Assembly: GCF_040256395.1 (NCBI RefSeq)
Contig: NZ_CP158299.1
Span: 1,889,501 to 1,953,500 of the forward strand
Length of the DNA stretch: 64,000 nucleotides
Direction of reading: 5' to 3'
Origin: Deinococcus sonorensis KR-87
GTDB taxonomy: Bacteria > Deinococcota > Deinococci > Deinococcales > Deinococcaceae
The notes under the pieces are model-generated. The model saw only the letters and a program-made list of their open reading frames with translations. It did no database searches and had not been told where the DNA came from. A program made the translations under genes and the position numbers. Shown here in pieces: positions 37,477 through 47,948 of this stretch (the stretch's first letter is position 1; the number at the start of each line of letters is the position of its first letter).

Positions 37477-37897
37477 CCGGCTGACCAGCGCGCCCCTGAC
37501 CCTCGGCAGTCCGCAGTCGCTGTACGAGCGCATTGGGGCCGAAGGGCTGCATGCCCTGCTGGAGCATTTCTACGCCCGGGTGGCGCGGGACCCGCTGCTG
37601 GCCCCTCTGTTTCCCGGGTCGCGTGATTCCTCGCTGTGGGCCACCACGCTGGAGAAGCAGGAGGCGTTCCTGACCGGGTTCCTGGGCGGCCCGCCGCTGT
37701 ATCACCAGCGGTATGGCCATCCCCGGCTGCGCGCCCGGCACCTGCCGTTTCCCATCACTCCGGCCCACGCCGGAGCGTGGCTGGCCTGCATGCGGGCGGC
37801 CCTGAATGAGACCCCACAGATTGACGCGGCCAGCGCCGATGAGTTGCATCAGGCGCTGAGCCGCGTGGCGGTGCATATGGTGAATCAGCCGGGCTGA
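37466..37897 (+). CDS. Group II truncated haemoglobin
   Basis: 143 residues of globin: SLYERIGAEGLHALLEHFYARVARDPLLAPLFPGS, FLTGFLGGPPLYHQRYGHPRLRARHLPFPITPAHAGAWLACMRAAL. Proximal histidine lies in ARHLPFPI (HxPFxIT motif of group II), and the W in AGAWLACM is the group II G8 tryptophan. Group II globins handle O2, NO or peroxide. The window holds a second truncated globin, of group III type, at 22.1 kb. Gene overlaps rnhB by 11 bases. Confidence 0.92.
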   Translation: MTSDRLTSAPLTLGSPQSLYERIGAEGLHALLEHFYARVARDPLLAPLFPGSRDSSLWATTLEKQEAFLTGFLGGPPLYHQRYGHPRLRARHLPFPITPAHAGAWLACMRAALNETPQIDAASADELHQALSRVAVHMVNQPG

Positions 37898-37915
37898 GCT
37901 GCCGGGCCGCCCCGT

Positions 37916-38824
37916 TCAGGCGCGGGCGTGCGTTTCCTGGGCGTCCAGCGCGGCAATCTCGTCGGGCGTGATCTGGTAGTGCTCGTTGCACCAGTGACAC
38001 ACCACCTCCTGGCCGCCCTCCCGGATCATGTCCTGCCGTTCGGCGGCCCCGAAGTACAGCAGGCTGCCGGACGCGCGCTCGCGCGAGCAGCGGCACTCGA
38101 AGCGGGCCGCCTGGGCCTCGGTCACCAGCTGCAGGTCCAGCCCCTGGGCCGCCCGCTGCATCACCTCCATCAGCGAGTACTGACGCAGATTCTCGGTGAT
38201 GGGCCCCATCCGCTGGATGTTGGCCTCCAGGGCGGCGAGCGTTTCGTCGCTGGCTCCCGGCATCGCCTGCACGATCAGGCCGCCGCTGCGGGCCACCCGG
38301 CCGCCCTCCTCGTACACGCCCAGCAGCACGGCGCTGGGAATCTGCTCGCTGCTCGCCAGGTAGGCGGCCACGTCCTCAGCGATCTCGCCGCTGACCAGCG
38401 GCACGCTGCCGGTCCACGGCTCGGCGTTGTCGAGCAGCCGCGTCAGCGCCAGCTCACCGTCGTGGCCCACCAGTCCGCCCACGTCCAGCTTCCCGTCGCT
38501 GGCCCGCACCGGCAGGTCGGCGCCCGGCTCGCGCACGTAGCCGCGCACCTGCCCGTCCGCGCTGCCCTCCGCCACGATCCAGCCGATCGGGCCGTCACCC
38601 TGAATCCGGAGCGTCACGCGGCTGTCGGTCTTCTTGCCCAGTAGGATCGCGAGCAGCACTGAGGCGCTCAGCGAGCGGCCCAGCGCGGCGGTGGCGGTCT
38701 TGCTGAGGTGATGGCGGCGGCGCGCCTCCTCCACGATGGCGGTGCTGTCGATCGCCACGAGCCGCAGCGCCCCGGCCGCCGCTGTCCCGCGCAGAATGAA
38801 GGAACCCGTATCGGAAATCGTCAT
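37916..38824 (-). CDS. hslO: Redox-regulated chaperone Hsp33
   Basis: 302 residues. Holding chaperone switched on by oxidants that release zinc and form disulfides. N-terminal body ([22 protein letters not shown]...[26 protein letters not shown]) and the C-terminal zinc switch with CxC (FECRCSRE) and CxxC ([10 protein letters not shown]). Start set at MTISDTG, the conserved beginning; ATGs further upstream (38839, 38857) add non-conserved residues. Diverges from the oligopeptide-binding lipoprotein gene. Confidence 0.94.
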   Translation of the reverse strand: MTISDTGSFILRGTAAAGALRLVAIDSTAIVEEARRRHHLSKTATAALGRSLSASVLLAILLGKKTDSRVTLRIQGDGPIGWIVAEGSADGQVRGYVREPGADLPVRASDGKLDVGGLVGHDGELALTRLLDNAEPWTGSVPLVSGEIAEDVAAYLASSEQIPSAVLLGVYEEGGRVARSGGLIVQAMPGASDETLAALEANIQRMGPITENLRQYSLMEVMQRAAQGLDLQLVTEAQAARFECRCSRERASGSLLYFGAAERQDMIREGGQEVVCHWCNEHYQITPDEIAALDAQETHARA

Positions 38825-38942
38825 TAGGAAACCGTACATGACCGCACTCAAGTTCATGGGGGGCAGGCATCCAATTCCGGGGCCTGACGCGGGGTGAGGT
38901 CCGATTTAATCCGGATGAACCCCATGTGGGGGCTACACTCAC

Positions 38943-38957
38943 GTGTACTAAGTACAC
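38943..38957 (+). promoter_or_regulatory. Perfect palindromic operator candidate
   Basis: GTGTACT-A-AGTACAC, a 15-bp perfect inverted repeat. TACACT hexamers at 38934-38939 and 38953-38958 flank and overlap it, so a dimeric repressor bound here would block the promoter of the oligopeptide-binding lipoprotein gene starting at 39060. Confidence 0.6.
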
Positions 38958-39059
38958 TAAGTTAGCTGGAGGTGCCTGCGATGGACGGGGGCGCCGGAAA
39001 CAACACAGAGACGCTGGGCGGCGTTCCAAAGGAGCCTGCCCGGCACTGGGAGCATGACC

Positions 39060-40787
39060 ATGAAGAAACAGGCGATTGTTATCACGTCGCTGGCCCTGAT
39101 TCTGGCGGCCTGCGGAAACAAATCCGGTACCGCGAATACGTTCGTGATTCAGGAGTCCGCTGACATCCCGACCCTGGACCCGGGCGTCAGCTACGACACC
39201 GCGTCCGGCCAGTTCATCGAGAACATCTACGAGACGCTGCTGACCTACGACGGCAGCAGTCTCTCGAAGCTCAAGGGCCTGCTGGCCACCAGCTGGAAGG
39301 CCGATGCCGACGGCAAGACCTACACCTTCGCGCTGCGCGACGGGGTCAAGTTCCACAGCGGCAACAGCTTCACCTGCGCAGACGCGGAGTACAGCTTCCG
39401 CCGCAACCTGGTGACCAACAGCGCCGAGAGCGGCAACTGGTTCCTGAGCGAGTCACTGCTCGGGACCGGCAGCAACGCCAAGGACGACAAGAGCATCACC
39501 TGGGCCAGGATCGCGGCGGCCGTCAAGTGCAGCAACCCCAGCACCCTGGTGTTCACGCTGCCCAAGCCGGACCCGGCGTTCCTGGCCAAGCTCGCCTTCA
39601 CCGGCCAGAGCATCGTGGACATGAAGCACGCCCAGAAGATCGGGGAATGGGACGGCACCGAGGCGACCTGGCAGCAGTGGGTCGGCAAGGATCTGACCGA
39701 CAGCGCGCTGAGCAAGGACCCCAGCGGCACCGGCGCGTACCGCATGATCAAGCGCGACGCCAACTCGCTGGCGGCGCAGGCGTTCGACGGGTACTGGGGC
39801 GGCAAGCCCAAAATCGAGAACGTGCTCTACCAGAAGGTCTCGGAGCTGGCCGCCCGGCAGCAGGCGCTGCTGAAGGGCGACGCCGACATCATCGAGGCCG
39901 GTACCCGCGCCAACGTGGAGCAGCAGCTGCAGGGCCAGAAGGGCATCACGGTGCTGGACGAACTGCCCAACACCAGCAGCTTCGCCATCTTCATGAACGA
40001 GAACATCGGCAACAAGGCGGCGCTGGGCAGCGGGAAGCTGGACGGCAAGGGCATTCCCGCCAACTTCTTCAGCGACGTGAACGTGCGCCGGGGCTTCAAC
40101 TACGCCTTCGACACCGTGACCTACATCCGCGACGTGCAGCAGGGCAAGGGCAAGGCGCGCACCATGCTGCTCCCCGACACCTTCCCCGGCTACGACGCCG
40201 AGGTACCGACCTACAGCTTCGACTGGGCCAAGGCCAAGGACGCCTTCCAGCAGGCGTTCGGCGGCCAGCTCTGGAACCAGGGCTTCACCATCAACGCGTC
40301 GTACCGCACCGGCAGCGAGGCGTCTCAGACGGCCATGGAGATCCTGAAGAAGAACGTGGAGTCGATCAACCCCAAGTTCCACGTCAACCTGACGGCCAAG
40401 CAGTGGTCCACCATGATCCAGGACGCCAACGCGGGCCGCGAGGTGATGCTGCTCAACGGCTGGGCCCCGGACTACGCCGACCCGGACAACTTCCTGTACA
40501 CCTTCTACAGCAGCAAGGGCTACTACCAGCCGTCCAGCAACTTCAAGGACACGCAGATCGACGCGTGGCTGGATCAGGCGCGCAGCATCACCAGCGCCAA
40601 CCAGCGCGCCGCGCTGTACAGCCAGGTTGGTCAGCGGGCCTACGATCAGGCCTACTACATCAACGTGCCCGCGGCGGCCGGCATCATCGCCTTCCGCAGT
40701 GGCCTGGAGGGTCTGACGCTGGAGACCTACAACCCGATGCGCTCCTTCATCGGCGGCACGCTCTGGAAGGACCTGAGCAAGAGCTGA
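39060..40787 (+). CDS. Oligopeptide/dipeptide ABC transporter substrate-binding lipoprotein
   Basis: 575 residues, SBP_bac_5 family. Lipoprotein signal with LAAC (C18). Family landmarks: [95 protein letters not shown], and [22 protein letters not shown]. It captures peptides or similar ligands outside the membrane. No permease or ATPase follows; a terminator comes directly after, so it is an orphan that must work with transporters encoded elsewhere. Start at 39060, since GGGAG then sits seven bases upstream. Confidence 0.92.
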   Translation: MKKQAIVITSLALILAACGNKSGTANTFVIQESADIPTLDPGVSYDTASGQFIENIYETLLTYDGSSLSKLKGLLATSWKADADGKTYTFALRDGVKFHSGNSFTCADAEYSFRRNLVTNSAESGNWFLSESLLGTGSNAKDDKSITWARIAAAVKCSNPSTLVFTLPKPDPAFLAKLAFTGQSIVDMKHAQKIGEWDGTEATWQQWVGKDLTDSALSKDPSGTGAYRMIKRDANSLAAQAFDGYWGGKPKIENVLYQKVSELAARQQALLKGDADIIEAGTRANVEQQLQGQKGITVLDELPNTSSFAIFMNENIGNKAALGSGKLDGKGIPANFFSDVNVRRGFNYAFDTVTYIRDVQQGKGKARTMLLPDTFPGYDAEVPTYSFDWAKAKDAFQQAFGGQLWNQGFTINASYRTGSEASQTAMEILKKNVESINPKFHVNLTAKQWSTMIQDANAGREVMLLNGWAPDYADPDNFLYTFYSSKGYYQPSSNFKDTQIDAWLDQARSITSANQRAALYSQVGQRAYDQAYYINVPAAAGIIAFRSGLEGLTLETYNPMRSFIGGTLWKDLSKS

Positions 40788-40816
40788 CGTCGGCGGTCCT
40801 GACCGCCCGCACATCC

Positions 40817-40844
40817 CTGACCCGGCCCGAACTGGCCGGGTCAG
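40817..40844. terminator. Bidirectional terminator
   Basis: CTGACCCGGCC at 40817-40827 pairs perfectly with 40834-40844 around a 6-base loop. It lies between convergent genes and includes the stop codon of the DUF2721 gene. Confidence 0.7.
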
Positions 40845-41359
40845 TCTGCTGTGGGGTCCGGCTCGTCTCGGTACAGGACGGCGTAGTGCTGCCCCATCTG
40901 TTCCAGAAAGCGCATCTCGGCCCGCGTGACCTGATAGCTCAGCTGCGCCTCGAAGGTGAGCAGGATCGCCCCAAACATCAGGAAACCGGTGCCGAGCAGC
41001 GCGAACACCACCGGCCACGCCGCCAGGTCCAGGTGCAGCAGCAGGCTGCTGCCGGTCAGCACGCTGGCCAGCACCAGCACGCCCACCGAGGCGTAGAAGG
41101 CGGTCAGCGCTCGCTGAATCAGCCGGACCCGCCGGGTGATGCGCGGCAGCTGCGAGATGATCAGGCGCTTCTCCTCGCGCGCCAGCAATTCGTCCTGTCC
41201 GCGCTCGCTGACCAGTTCCTTGAAGCGCCGGGTCAGGCTGCGCACCCGGTCGGTGCTGCGGCCCAGCCGCTGGCTGGTGCTCATGATCAGCGTTCCGCAG
41301 GCGCTGATCAGCACGGCGGGCGTGATCATGGCCGAGAGGATGCCGGCGATCTGCTCCAT
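40841..41359 (-). CDS. DUF2721 membrane protein
   Basis: 172 residues: N-terminal hydrophobic helix (ILSAMITPAVLISACGTLIM), a charged cytoplasmic segment with STSQRLGRSTDRVRSL, and two C-terminal helices (FYASVGVLVLASVLTG, WPVVFALLGTGFLMFGAILL), the typical DUF2721 arrangement. Function of the family is unknown. TACACT (minus, 41367-41372) seven bases before ATG 41359 marks a leaderless start. Confidence 0.85.
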   Translation of the reverse strand: MEQIAGILSAMITPAVLISACGTLIMSTSQRLGRSTDRVRSLTRRFKELVSERGQDELLAREEKRLIISQLPRITRRVRLIQRALTAFYASVGVLVLASVLTGSSLLLHLDLAAWPVVFALLGTGFLMFGAILLTFEAQLSYQVTRAEMRFLEQMGQHYAVLYRDEPDPTAD

Positions 41360-41389
41360 GCGCCTCAGTGTAGGTGGATCGGAGAGAGG

Positions 41390-43180
41390 CTACAGCCGCA
41401 GCTGGGTGGCCTGCAGGTGGGCGTAGACGCCGCCCGCCCGCATCAGCTCGTCGTGGGTGCCCTGTTCGGCGATGCCGTCCGGGGTCAGCACCACGATGCG
41501 CTGGGCGTTGCGGACGGTGGACAGCCGGTGGGCGATCACCAGCGTGGTGCGGTGGCGGGCCAAGTGCTCCAGCGCGTGCTGCACCGCCTGTTCGCTCTCG
41601 TTGTCCAGGGCGCTGGTGGCCTCGTCCAGAATCAGGATCGGCGGGTCCTTGACCAGCACCCGCGCCAGGCTGAGCCGCTGCTTCTGCCCGCCGGACAGGG
41701 TGATGCCGCGCTGGCCCAGCTCGGTGTGGTACCCCTGCGGGAGCGCCTCGATGAAGTCGTGGGCGCCCGCCAGCCGCGCGGCCTCGATCACCTGGGACTC
41801 GGGCACGTCGAGGTTCCCGTACCGGATGTTGTCCATCACGGTTCCGGCGAACAGGTACACCTCCTGCTGGACCACGCCGATGTGGCGTCTGAGCGACTGA
41901 AGCTGCAGCTGCTGGACCGGCACCCCGTCCACCAGCACCTGCCCCTCCTCCGGGTCATAGAAGCGCGGAATCAGCGCGCAGACGGTGCTCTTGCCGGCGC
42001 CCGACGGCCCCACCAGCGCGACGAACTCGCCGGCCCGGATGTGGAGATCGAAGTGGGTCAGGACCGGCGCGCTGTCGGGGCGGTAGCGGAACGTCACGTT
42101 CCGGAACTCCACCTCGCCCCGCACCCGCACCAGTTCCGTAGCGTCCGGCCGGTCCTGAAGCGCCGGCGCGACCTGCATCAGCTCCACGAAGCGGTCAAAC
42201 CCGGTCACGCCTTCCTGCAGCAGCCGCGCGATGTTGATGAAGCGCTGCACCGAGTCGATCAGGGCGCCCAGGTACAGCAAGTACGTGACCAGTTGGCCCG
42301 GTTCCAGCCGGGCGTGCACGATGGCCACTCCACCGAAGACCAGCAGCGCCACTGTCATCAGCTGGGTGAAGGCCGTCATGCCCTGTGAGAAGAGGGCCTC
42401 GCTCCAGTGACCGGCCCGGCGGCTGTCCACGAAGCGTCGGTTCTGGAGGTCGAAGCGCTGCTGCTCGGCGGCCTCGTTGGTAAAGGACTGCACCACCCGG
42501 ATGCCGGAGAGCGTGTCCTCGACCTGCACATTGATGTCGGCGATGCGGGCGCGGCTCTCGGCCAGCGCCGTATTCATCCGGCGGCTGGCGTACATCGCGT
42601 AGGCCACCATGACCGGCAGAAAGCAGAAGACGATCAGCGTCAGGCCGGCGTTCACGGTCAGCAGAATCAGGAACGCGCCGAGAAACTTGAGCACCGCGAC
42701 CGTCAGATCCTCGGGGCCGTGGTGGGCCAGCTCACCCACCGCGAACAGGTCGTTGGTGATGCGGCTCATCAGCTGGCCGGTGCGCTGGCGGTCGTAGAAG
42801 CTGAACGGCTGGCGCTGCAGGTGGGCAAACAGGTCGCGCCGCATGTCGTGCTCCATGCGGGTACCCATTAGGTGCCCCTGATAGTCCACCACGTTGTTGC
42901 AGACGGCCTGCACGACCAGTAGCAGCAGCATGAAGGCGCCGAGCCAGCCCAGCAGCCGCAGCGCTTCTGCGGGCGGGCGGTTCAGCACCGTCTGGGTCAG
43001 GTAGCCGGCGCACAGCGGAAAGATCAGGGTGGCGGCAGAAACGAGGACGGCGCACAGCAGGTCCAGGGCCAGTACGGCGCGGTACGGCCGGTAGTAGGAC
43101 GTGAACAGGCGCAGCCGGTCATCAGGGAAACGAGGCGTGTGGTGGGATTGGCGGGCTGGGGTCTGGGAAGTGCCTTGCAA
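41390..43180 (-). CDS. ABC exporter half-transporter (MsbA/lipid-multidrug type)
   Basis: 596 residues with fused permease and ATPase. Six membrane helices about 35-330, starting RAVLALDLLCAVLVSAATLIFPLCAGYL. ATPase: Walker A GPSGAGKST, Q-loop VVQQEVYLFAGTV, signature LSGGQKQR, Walker B ILILDEATSAL, switch H in IAHRLSTV. It should work as a homodimer exporting lipids or drugs. TTG start (position 43180) preceded by GGAG at proper distance; no better ATG exists upstream. A TACAGT hexamer on the minus strand near 43300 may be its promoter. Substrate unknown. Confidence 0.93.
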   Translation of the reverse strand: MQGTSQTPARQSHHTPRFPDDRLRLFTSYYRPYRAVLALDLLCAVLVSAATLIFPLCAGYLTQTVLNRPPAEALRLLGWLGAFMLLLLVVQAVCNNVVDYQGHLMGTRMEHDMRRDLFAHLQRQPFSFYDRQRTGQLMSRITNDLFAVGELAHHGPEDLTVAVLKFLGAFLILLTVNAGLTLIVFCFLPVMVAYAMYASRRMNTALAESRARIADINVQVEDTLSGIRVVQSFTNEAAEQQRFDLQNRRFVDSRRAGHWSEALFSQGMTAFTQLMTVALLVFGGVAIVHARLEPGQLVTYLLYLGALIDSVQRFINIARLLQEGVTGFDRFVELMQVAPALQDRPDATELVRVRGEVEFRNVTFRYRPDSAPVLTHFDLHIRAGEFVALVGPSGAGKSTVCALIPRFYDPEEGQVLVDGVPVQQLQLQSLRRHIGVVQQEVYLFAGTVMDNIRYGNLDVPESQVIEAARLAGAHDFIEALPQGYHTELGQRGITLSGGQKQRLSLARVLVKDPPILILDEATSALDNESEQAVQHALEHLARHRTTLVIAHRLSTVRNAQRIVVLTPDGIAEQGTHDELMRAGGVYAHLQATQLRL

Positions 43181-43387
43181 ATGGACTCCAGCGCCGGGGA
43201 AGGGCTAGCGGTGAATCACCCGGCGCTCCTGAACGTGAGGGGGAGAGCGGTCCTGCAGCGGTCGGCGAAGGTGGGTGACTTTTTCATACCCGCACTGTAG
43301 GGCTGCCCTGCCCGGCCCCACATCCGCGAAATGGCAGAGCCGGCAGGCTTGCCCGGAACTGGAGGGGCCTTGCCACGCCGGGAGCGC

Positions 43388-43393
43388 TAGACT
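43388..43393 (+). promoter_or_regulatory. -10 element of the response regulator gene
   Basis: TAGACT seven bases before ATG 43401; excludes longer upstream frames as coding. Confidence 0.55.
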
Positions 43394-43400
43394 GAAAGTC

Positions 43401-44069
43401 ATGCACGAATCTGGCCGTATCATCCGCCTGCTGCTGGTCGACGACCATCCGGTGGTGCGCAAGGGCACCCGCGAACTGCTGGACGGCGAGGCCGACCTCT
43501 CGGTGGTGGGCGAGGCCGACAGCGGGGAAGAGGCGATCCGGCAGGCGCTGGCGCTGACCCCCGACGTGATCCTGATGGACGTCTCGATGCCGGGCATGAA
43601 CGGCATCGAAGCCACCCGGCAGATCAAGCGCCAGCGCCCGCAGCAGAACGTGCTGGTGCTGACCAGCTACGACGACGACGCCTACGTGTTCGCGCTGCTG
43701 GAGGCGGGCGCAGCCGGGTACCTGCTCAAGAACGCCAGCGAGGACGAGTTGCTGGGCGCGGTGCGGGCGGTGGCGGCGGGCGAGAGCGCGCTGCATCCCA
43801 GCGTGGCCAAGAAGGTGCTGGAGCGCTTCAGCCAGTCGAGCGTGCCGAGCCCGCCGCTGGAAACGCTCAGCCCGCGTGAGCTGGAGGTGCTGCGGATCGC
43901 GGCCACCGGGCGTACCAACAAGGAGATCGCCCGTGACCTGGACATCTCGCCGCGCACCGTGCAGGTGCATCTGGCCAACATCTTTTCCAAGCTGGATGTG
44001 GGCAGCCGCACCGAGGCGGTGCTGATCGGCATCAAACGCGGCTGGGTGAACCCCAACCAGCTGGACTGA
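43401..44069 (+). CDS. NarL/FixJ-type response regulator
   Basis: 222 residues. Receiver domain about 8-125 with acidic pocket [10 protein letters not shown] and phospho-acceptor D60 in [15 protein letters not shown] in LVLTSYDDD, and K in YLLKNAS. C-terminal Lux[52 protein letters not shown]. It is followed after three bases by a HisKA_3 histidine kinase, its obvious cognate. Leaderless start from TAGACT. Confidence 0.95.
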   Translation: MHESGRIIRLLLVDDHPVVRKGTRELLDGEADLSVVGEADSGEEAIRQALALTPDVILMDVSMPGMNGIEATRQIKRQRPQQNVLVLTSYDDDAYVFALLEAGAAGYLLKNASEDELLGAVRAVAAGESALHPSVAKKVLERFSQSSVPSPPLETLSPRELEVLRIAATGRTNKEIARDLDISPRTVQVHLANIFSKLDVGSRTEAVLIGIKRGWVNPNQLD

Positions 44070-44072
44070 CCG

Positions 44073-46988
44073 ATGACGGTCGCCGAGCTTCCCTCCTGGC
44101 AGCCGCCCCTGACGGTGCTGGCCCAGGCCACCACGGTCGCCGAATTCGCGGCGCTGCTGGTGGAGCTGGTGATGGACGGCGCGCAGGCGCACGGCGCACG
44201 CGCCTCACTGTGGAGCGCCGAGTCCGGCGGCTGCGCGTCGCTGGCCGAGCAGGGGCGCGGCCTGAGCCTGTGCGGGGACGAGCTGGGCCAGCAGGTGCGC
44301 CACAGCGCCCAGATGGCCTGGGACGGCATGCACGCCGCGCTGCCGCTGGGCGACCTGCTGCTGGAGACGGTGGGGGCACGGCCGGAACAGCTGGACGCCC
44401 TGTGGGCGCTGGCGCCGCTGCTGACCCTGGCCTTCGAGGGGGTGCAGGCGCGTGAGGCCCGGCGCGGCCGGGGCCGCGAGTCCGAGACGGTTACCCAGCT
44501 GGTGCGGCGAATGGGCGGCAGCCTGGAACTGCCGCGGGTGCTGACCGCCACCGCCGAGACGGCCGCCCAGGCGCTCGGCTGGCAGCGCGCGTTCGTGGGG
44601 TTGCTGAGCGAGTCAGCCACGCCCGGCGAGGCGGCCCGGACCGGCGACGTGTACACCTACGGCTTCGGCCCGGATTTCAGCGGCGGCGTGGGGGTTGGTC
44701 CCAGCAGTTTCGAGCGGCTGTTCCGGCAGGGCGAGGTGATCGTCTACGACCGCGAGCGCGACCAGAGCGGCCGGATGGGCGCGGGGCTGGCCGAACTGGA
44801 CCCGGAGACGGCCGTGATCGCGCCGCTGGCCGTGCGGGGCCGGCCGCTGGGCGTGCTGTACGCCGATACCCGCAGCCGCGGGATGACCGTCACGCCCGAC
44901 GACCTGTGGGTGGTGCTGGCGCTGGCCGAGCAGGCGAGTCTCGCCATCGACAACGCCCGCCTGTACGGCGAGGAGACCCGCAAGCGGCAGGCGGCCGAGG
45001 CGCTGCGCGAGGTGGGCAGTGCCCTGTCGCACAGCCTGCAGCTGGGCGACACGCTGCAGGCTGTGCTGGAACGCGCCCAGAGCCTGTTCGGGGCCGACGC
45101 CTGCGCCGTGTACGAGCTGCAGCCGGACGGCCGCACCCTGGCGATCCGCAGCGCAGTGGGCCTGAGCAGCGAGTACGTGCTGCGCTCGCGGGCCAAGCTG
45201 GGCGCGGGCATCACCGGCCGGGCGGTGGCCCGCAGCGAACGGGTGGCGGTGCGCGACTTTCCAGCCGAACAGGCGCAGGGGCGGCTGGGCGGCGGCAGCC
45301 GCTACACCCGGCAGCTGCTGTCCCAGGGCCGCTATCCGTACCGGGGCGTGGTGGGGCTGCCGCTCAGCGCGCGCGGCCACGCGTTCGGGGGGCTGTGCCT
45401 GTACTTCCTGGCGCCGCTGCCGATGACGCCCGAGGAACTGGCGCTGTCGGAGGTGTTCGCGGCACAGGCGAGCCTCGCCATTGAGAACGCCCGGCTGTAC
45501 GAGGAGGAGGTGCGGCGCGAGCGCGAGTCGGCAGCGCTGCTCGGCGTGGCCCGGCTGCAGAGCGGGGAGGAGGCCGAGGACGCCCACCTGGACGAGGTGG
45601 TGGCGCTGGCGGTGCAGGCAATGAACGCCGAGCGCGGCCTGCTGGCGCTGTTCAGTCCGGCCCCGGACTCCACGCTGGACCGGGTGGCCGGCTACCGGCT
45701 GGAGACGCGCCCGGACGAGCTGAGCGGCCTGCTGAGCCAGCTGGGCCGCGGACCGCGGCGCCTCAGCCGGCGGCACACGCTGGCGGGCGCGTCCTCGTCG
45801 CTGATCGTGCCGCTGCGCAGCGGGCACGACACCCTGGGGTTCCTGTACGCCGATCACAGCGGCGAGGAGCTGCCCAGCGACCGGGTGCTGCAGCTGTCGA
45901 GGGCCTTCGCCGACCAGATCGCGCTGGCCCTGACCCGGCAACGGCTGCGGCTGGCCCTGGAGCGGGAAGAAGCGCGCTACCGGCAGCTGGCGGAGAGCGC
46001 CCACGACCTGATCGTCGCCTGTGACGCGCAGGGGGTGGTGACGTACGCCAACCCGGCCAGTCAGCGCCTGCTCGGGGAGCTGGAGGGACGCTCGATGTGG
46101 GCGCTGGTGTCACATCCGTGGCGCGCCGCGTTGCAGGACGCCTGGCTCCGCTGCCTGGCTGCGCCGCTGGACGGCGGGCGCTGTGACATCCAGATGCAGG
46201 GCCGGGAGGCGGAGGTGCAGCTGGAGCTGCGCCTGTCGGCGGTGTCGGGGGGCGGCGGCATGCTGCTGGTGGCGCGCGACATCAGCGAGCTGCGGCGGCT
46301 GGCCAGCGAGATCGAGCAGCGCGGTGAGGCGCTCCAGCTGGCCGACGCCCGGCAGCTGGAGCTGCGCAGCTACCTGTCGCTGTTCACCCAGGCGCAGGAG
46401 GAGGAGCGGCGCCGCATCAGCCGTGAGCTGCACGACGACACCGCCCAGGTGCTGGTGGCCATCGCCCGGCGGGTGGACCGGCTCTCGCGCGAGCTGGACG
46501 CCGGCCTGCGCGAGCGCGCCCAGGACATTCGCGGCGACCTGGACGCGGCCATCCAGGGAGTGCGCCGCTTCGCCCGCAACCTGCGGCCCAGCGTGCTGGA
46601 TGACCTGGGCCTGCTGCCGGCGCTGGAGTGGCTGGCGTCCCAGGCAGCCACGCCCACCCGTGTGGAGGTGCAGGGCAACGAGCGGCGGCTGCCGCCCTCC
46701 ACCGAGCTGACGCTGTTCCGGGTGGTGCAGGAGGCGCTGGGCAACATCGACAAGCATGCCCAGGCCAGCAGCGCGGCCATCCGGGTGGTGTACGCCGCCG
46801 CTGAGGTTACGGTCACCGTCAGCGACGACGGGGTGGGCTTCAGTGCTGAGCAGGCGCGGGAACGGGCCGCCCAGGGCCACCTGGGGCTGGCCGGCCTGCG
46901 CGAGCGCACCCTGCTGGCCGGCGGCGACCTGGAGATCGTGAGTGAGCCGGGTCGCGGCAGCGAGCTGCGCTTCAGCCTGCCCGGGTAA
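44073..46988 (+). CDS. Soluble NarX/DesK-type histidine kinase with three GAF domains and a PAS domain
   Basis: 971 residues, no membrane segment, so an intracellular sensor. After an N-terminal region, GAF-like domains span about 145-300 ([25 protein letters not shown]), 325-475 ([22 protein letters not shown]) and 495-620 ([18 protein letters not shown]). A PAS domain follows ([33 protein letters not shown]), then HisKA_3 with phospho-His H787 in [11 protein letters not shown], and a HATPase with [24 protein letters not shown] and [13 protein letters not shown] domains bind haem, nucleotides, tetrapyrroles or flavins; the ligand here is unclear. Partner of the regulator just upstream. Confidence 0.94.
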   Translation: MTVAELPSWQPPLTVLAQATTVAEFAALLVELVMDGAQAHGARASLWSAESGGCASLAEQGRGLSLCGDELGQQVRHSAQMAWDGMHAALPLGDLLLETVGARPEQLDALWALAPLLTLAFEGVQAREARRGRGRESETVTQLVRRMGGSLELPRVLTATAETAAQALGWQRAFVGLLSESATPGEAARTGDVYTYGFGPDFSGGVGVGPSSFERLFRQGEVIVYDRERDQSGRMGAGLAELDPETAVIAPLAVRGRPLGVLYADTRSRGMTVTPDDLWVVLALAEQASLAIDNARLYGEETRKRQAAEALREVGSALSHSLQLGDTLQAVLERAQSLFGADACAVYELQPDGRTLAIRSAVGLSSEYVLRSRAKLGAGITGRAVARSERVAVRDFPAEQAQGRLGGGSRYTRQLLSQGRYPYRGVVGLPLSARGHAFGGLCLYFLAPLPMTPEELALSEVFAAQASLAIENARLYEEEVRRERESAALLGVARLQSGEEAEDAHLDEVVALAVQAMNAERGLLALFSPAPDSTLDRVAGYRLETRPDELSGLLSQLGRGPRRLSRRHTLAGASSSLIVPLRSGHDTLGFLYADHSGEELPSDRVLQLSRAFADQIALALTRQRLRLALEREEARYRQLAESAHDLIVACDAQGVVTYANPASQRLLGELEGRSMWALVSHPWRAALQDAWLRCLAAPLDGGRCDIQMQGREAEVQLELRLSAVSGGGGMLLVARDISELRRLASEIEQRGEALQLADARQLELRSYLSLFTQAQEEERRRISRELHDDTAQVLVAIARRVDRLSRELDAGLRERAQDIRGDLDAAIQGVRRFARNLRPSVLDDLGLLPALEWLASQAATPTRVEVQGNERRLPPSTELTLFRVVQEALGNIDKHAQASSAAIRVVYAAAEVTVTVSDDGVGFSAEQARERAAQGHLGLAGLRERTLLAGGDLEIVSEPGRGSELRFSLPG

Positions 46989-46994
46989 CGGCGC

Positions 46995-47948
46995 TCAGGC
47001 AGAACCGGCGTCCAGCGGCACCGGCTTCGGCCGCTGGTCGGCGGGCCGGGCGCGGCTCCAGGCCAGGGTGTCGGCCGCCGTCTCGGCCAGGGGGCGTTCG
47101 CGCAGACCGGCAGCCTGCGAGCGGGCGGTGTCCACCCGCATCAGGGCGGTGTCGTCCTGCGCCTGGGGCACGTACAGCGGCAGCTCGGCCCAGCCGAGCC
47201 CGCGCCGTTCCAGTTCCTCGGCCGGCGTCCAGCGCAGGTCGGGGGTGGCGCCCACCCCCTCGGCCACCTCCGCCAGGAACGCGCGCCAGGGCCGCGAGGC
47301 CGCCACTCCGTTGTAGGCGCCCCCGCGGTCCTGCTCCAGCAGCGTCACCACGAAGGCGCCCAGATCGCGGGCATCCACGTACTGCACCGGGTCCTGGCCG
47401 TCGCCGGGGGCCAGCACCGGGCCGCCCGCCGCCAGCGCTTCCGGCCAGTAGGTGAAGCGCTCGGTGGGATCGTCCGGCCCCGCCACCACATGCGGCCGGA
47501 CATGGGTGGCGCGCTCCCCGTAGATGGCGTCCACCGCGCGCTCACACAGCACCTTCAGCCCGCCGTAGTGCGCCTGGATGTCCTCGCTGGTGGGGTCGTC
47601 CAGCTCAATCACGGGCGAGTCCTCCGTGGTGACGGCCCGCTCGCCCGGCGCGTAGACGCTCACGGTGCTGATGAACAGGTAGCGCCCGACCCGGTCCCGC
47701 AGGGCCTCGGCGCTCGCCCGCACGGCGCGTGGCAGGTAACCGCTGACGTCGATGCAGGCGTCCCACCGCTCGTCGCCGGGGATCGTCAGGCCCTCGTTGC
47801 GGTCGCCGTGCAGCCGCCGCACCGCCGCTGGCAGGTCGTCCGGCGTCCGGCCGCGCGTGAAGGTGGTGACGCTGTGGCCGCGTTCCAGCGCCTGCAGCAC
47901 GATATGTTTGCCGACAAAGCGGCTTCCGCCCAGCACCAGGAGATTCAT
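46995..47948 (-). CDS. NAD-dependent epimerase/reductase-like protein
   Basis: 317 residues of the extended short-chain dehydrogenase type: nucleotide motif [58 protein letters not shown] and [17 protein letters not shown]. The usual YxxxK appears degenerate (YGGLK at the expected place, so Y and K are present with short spacing). Such proteins act on sugar nucleotides or bind RNA (CSP41-like). Start overlaps the stop of the RluA-type gene upstream by 4 bases. Substrate unknown. Confidence 0.83.
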   Translation of the reverse strand: MNLLVLGGSRFVGKHIVLQALERGHSVTTFTRGRTPDDLPAAVRRLHGDRNEGLTIPGDERWDACIDVSGYLPRAVRASAEALRDRVGRYLFISTVSVYAPGERAVTTEDSPVIELDDPTSEDIQAHYGGLKVLCERAVDAIYGERATHVRPHVVAGPDDPTERFTYWPEALAAGGPVLAPGDGQDPVQYVDARDLGAFVVTLLEQDRGGAYNGVAASRPWRAFLAEVAEGVGATPDLRWTPAEELERRGLGWAELPLYVPQAQDDTALMRVDTARSQAAGLRERPLAETAADTLAWSRARPADQRPKPVPLDAGSA

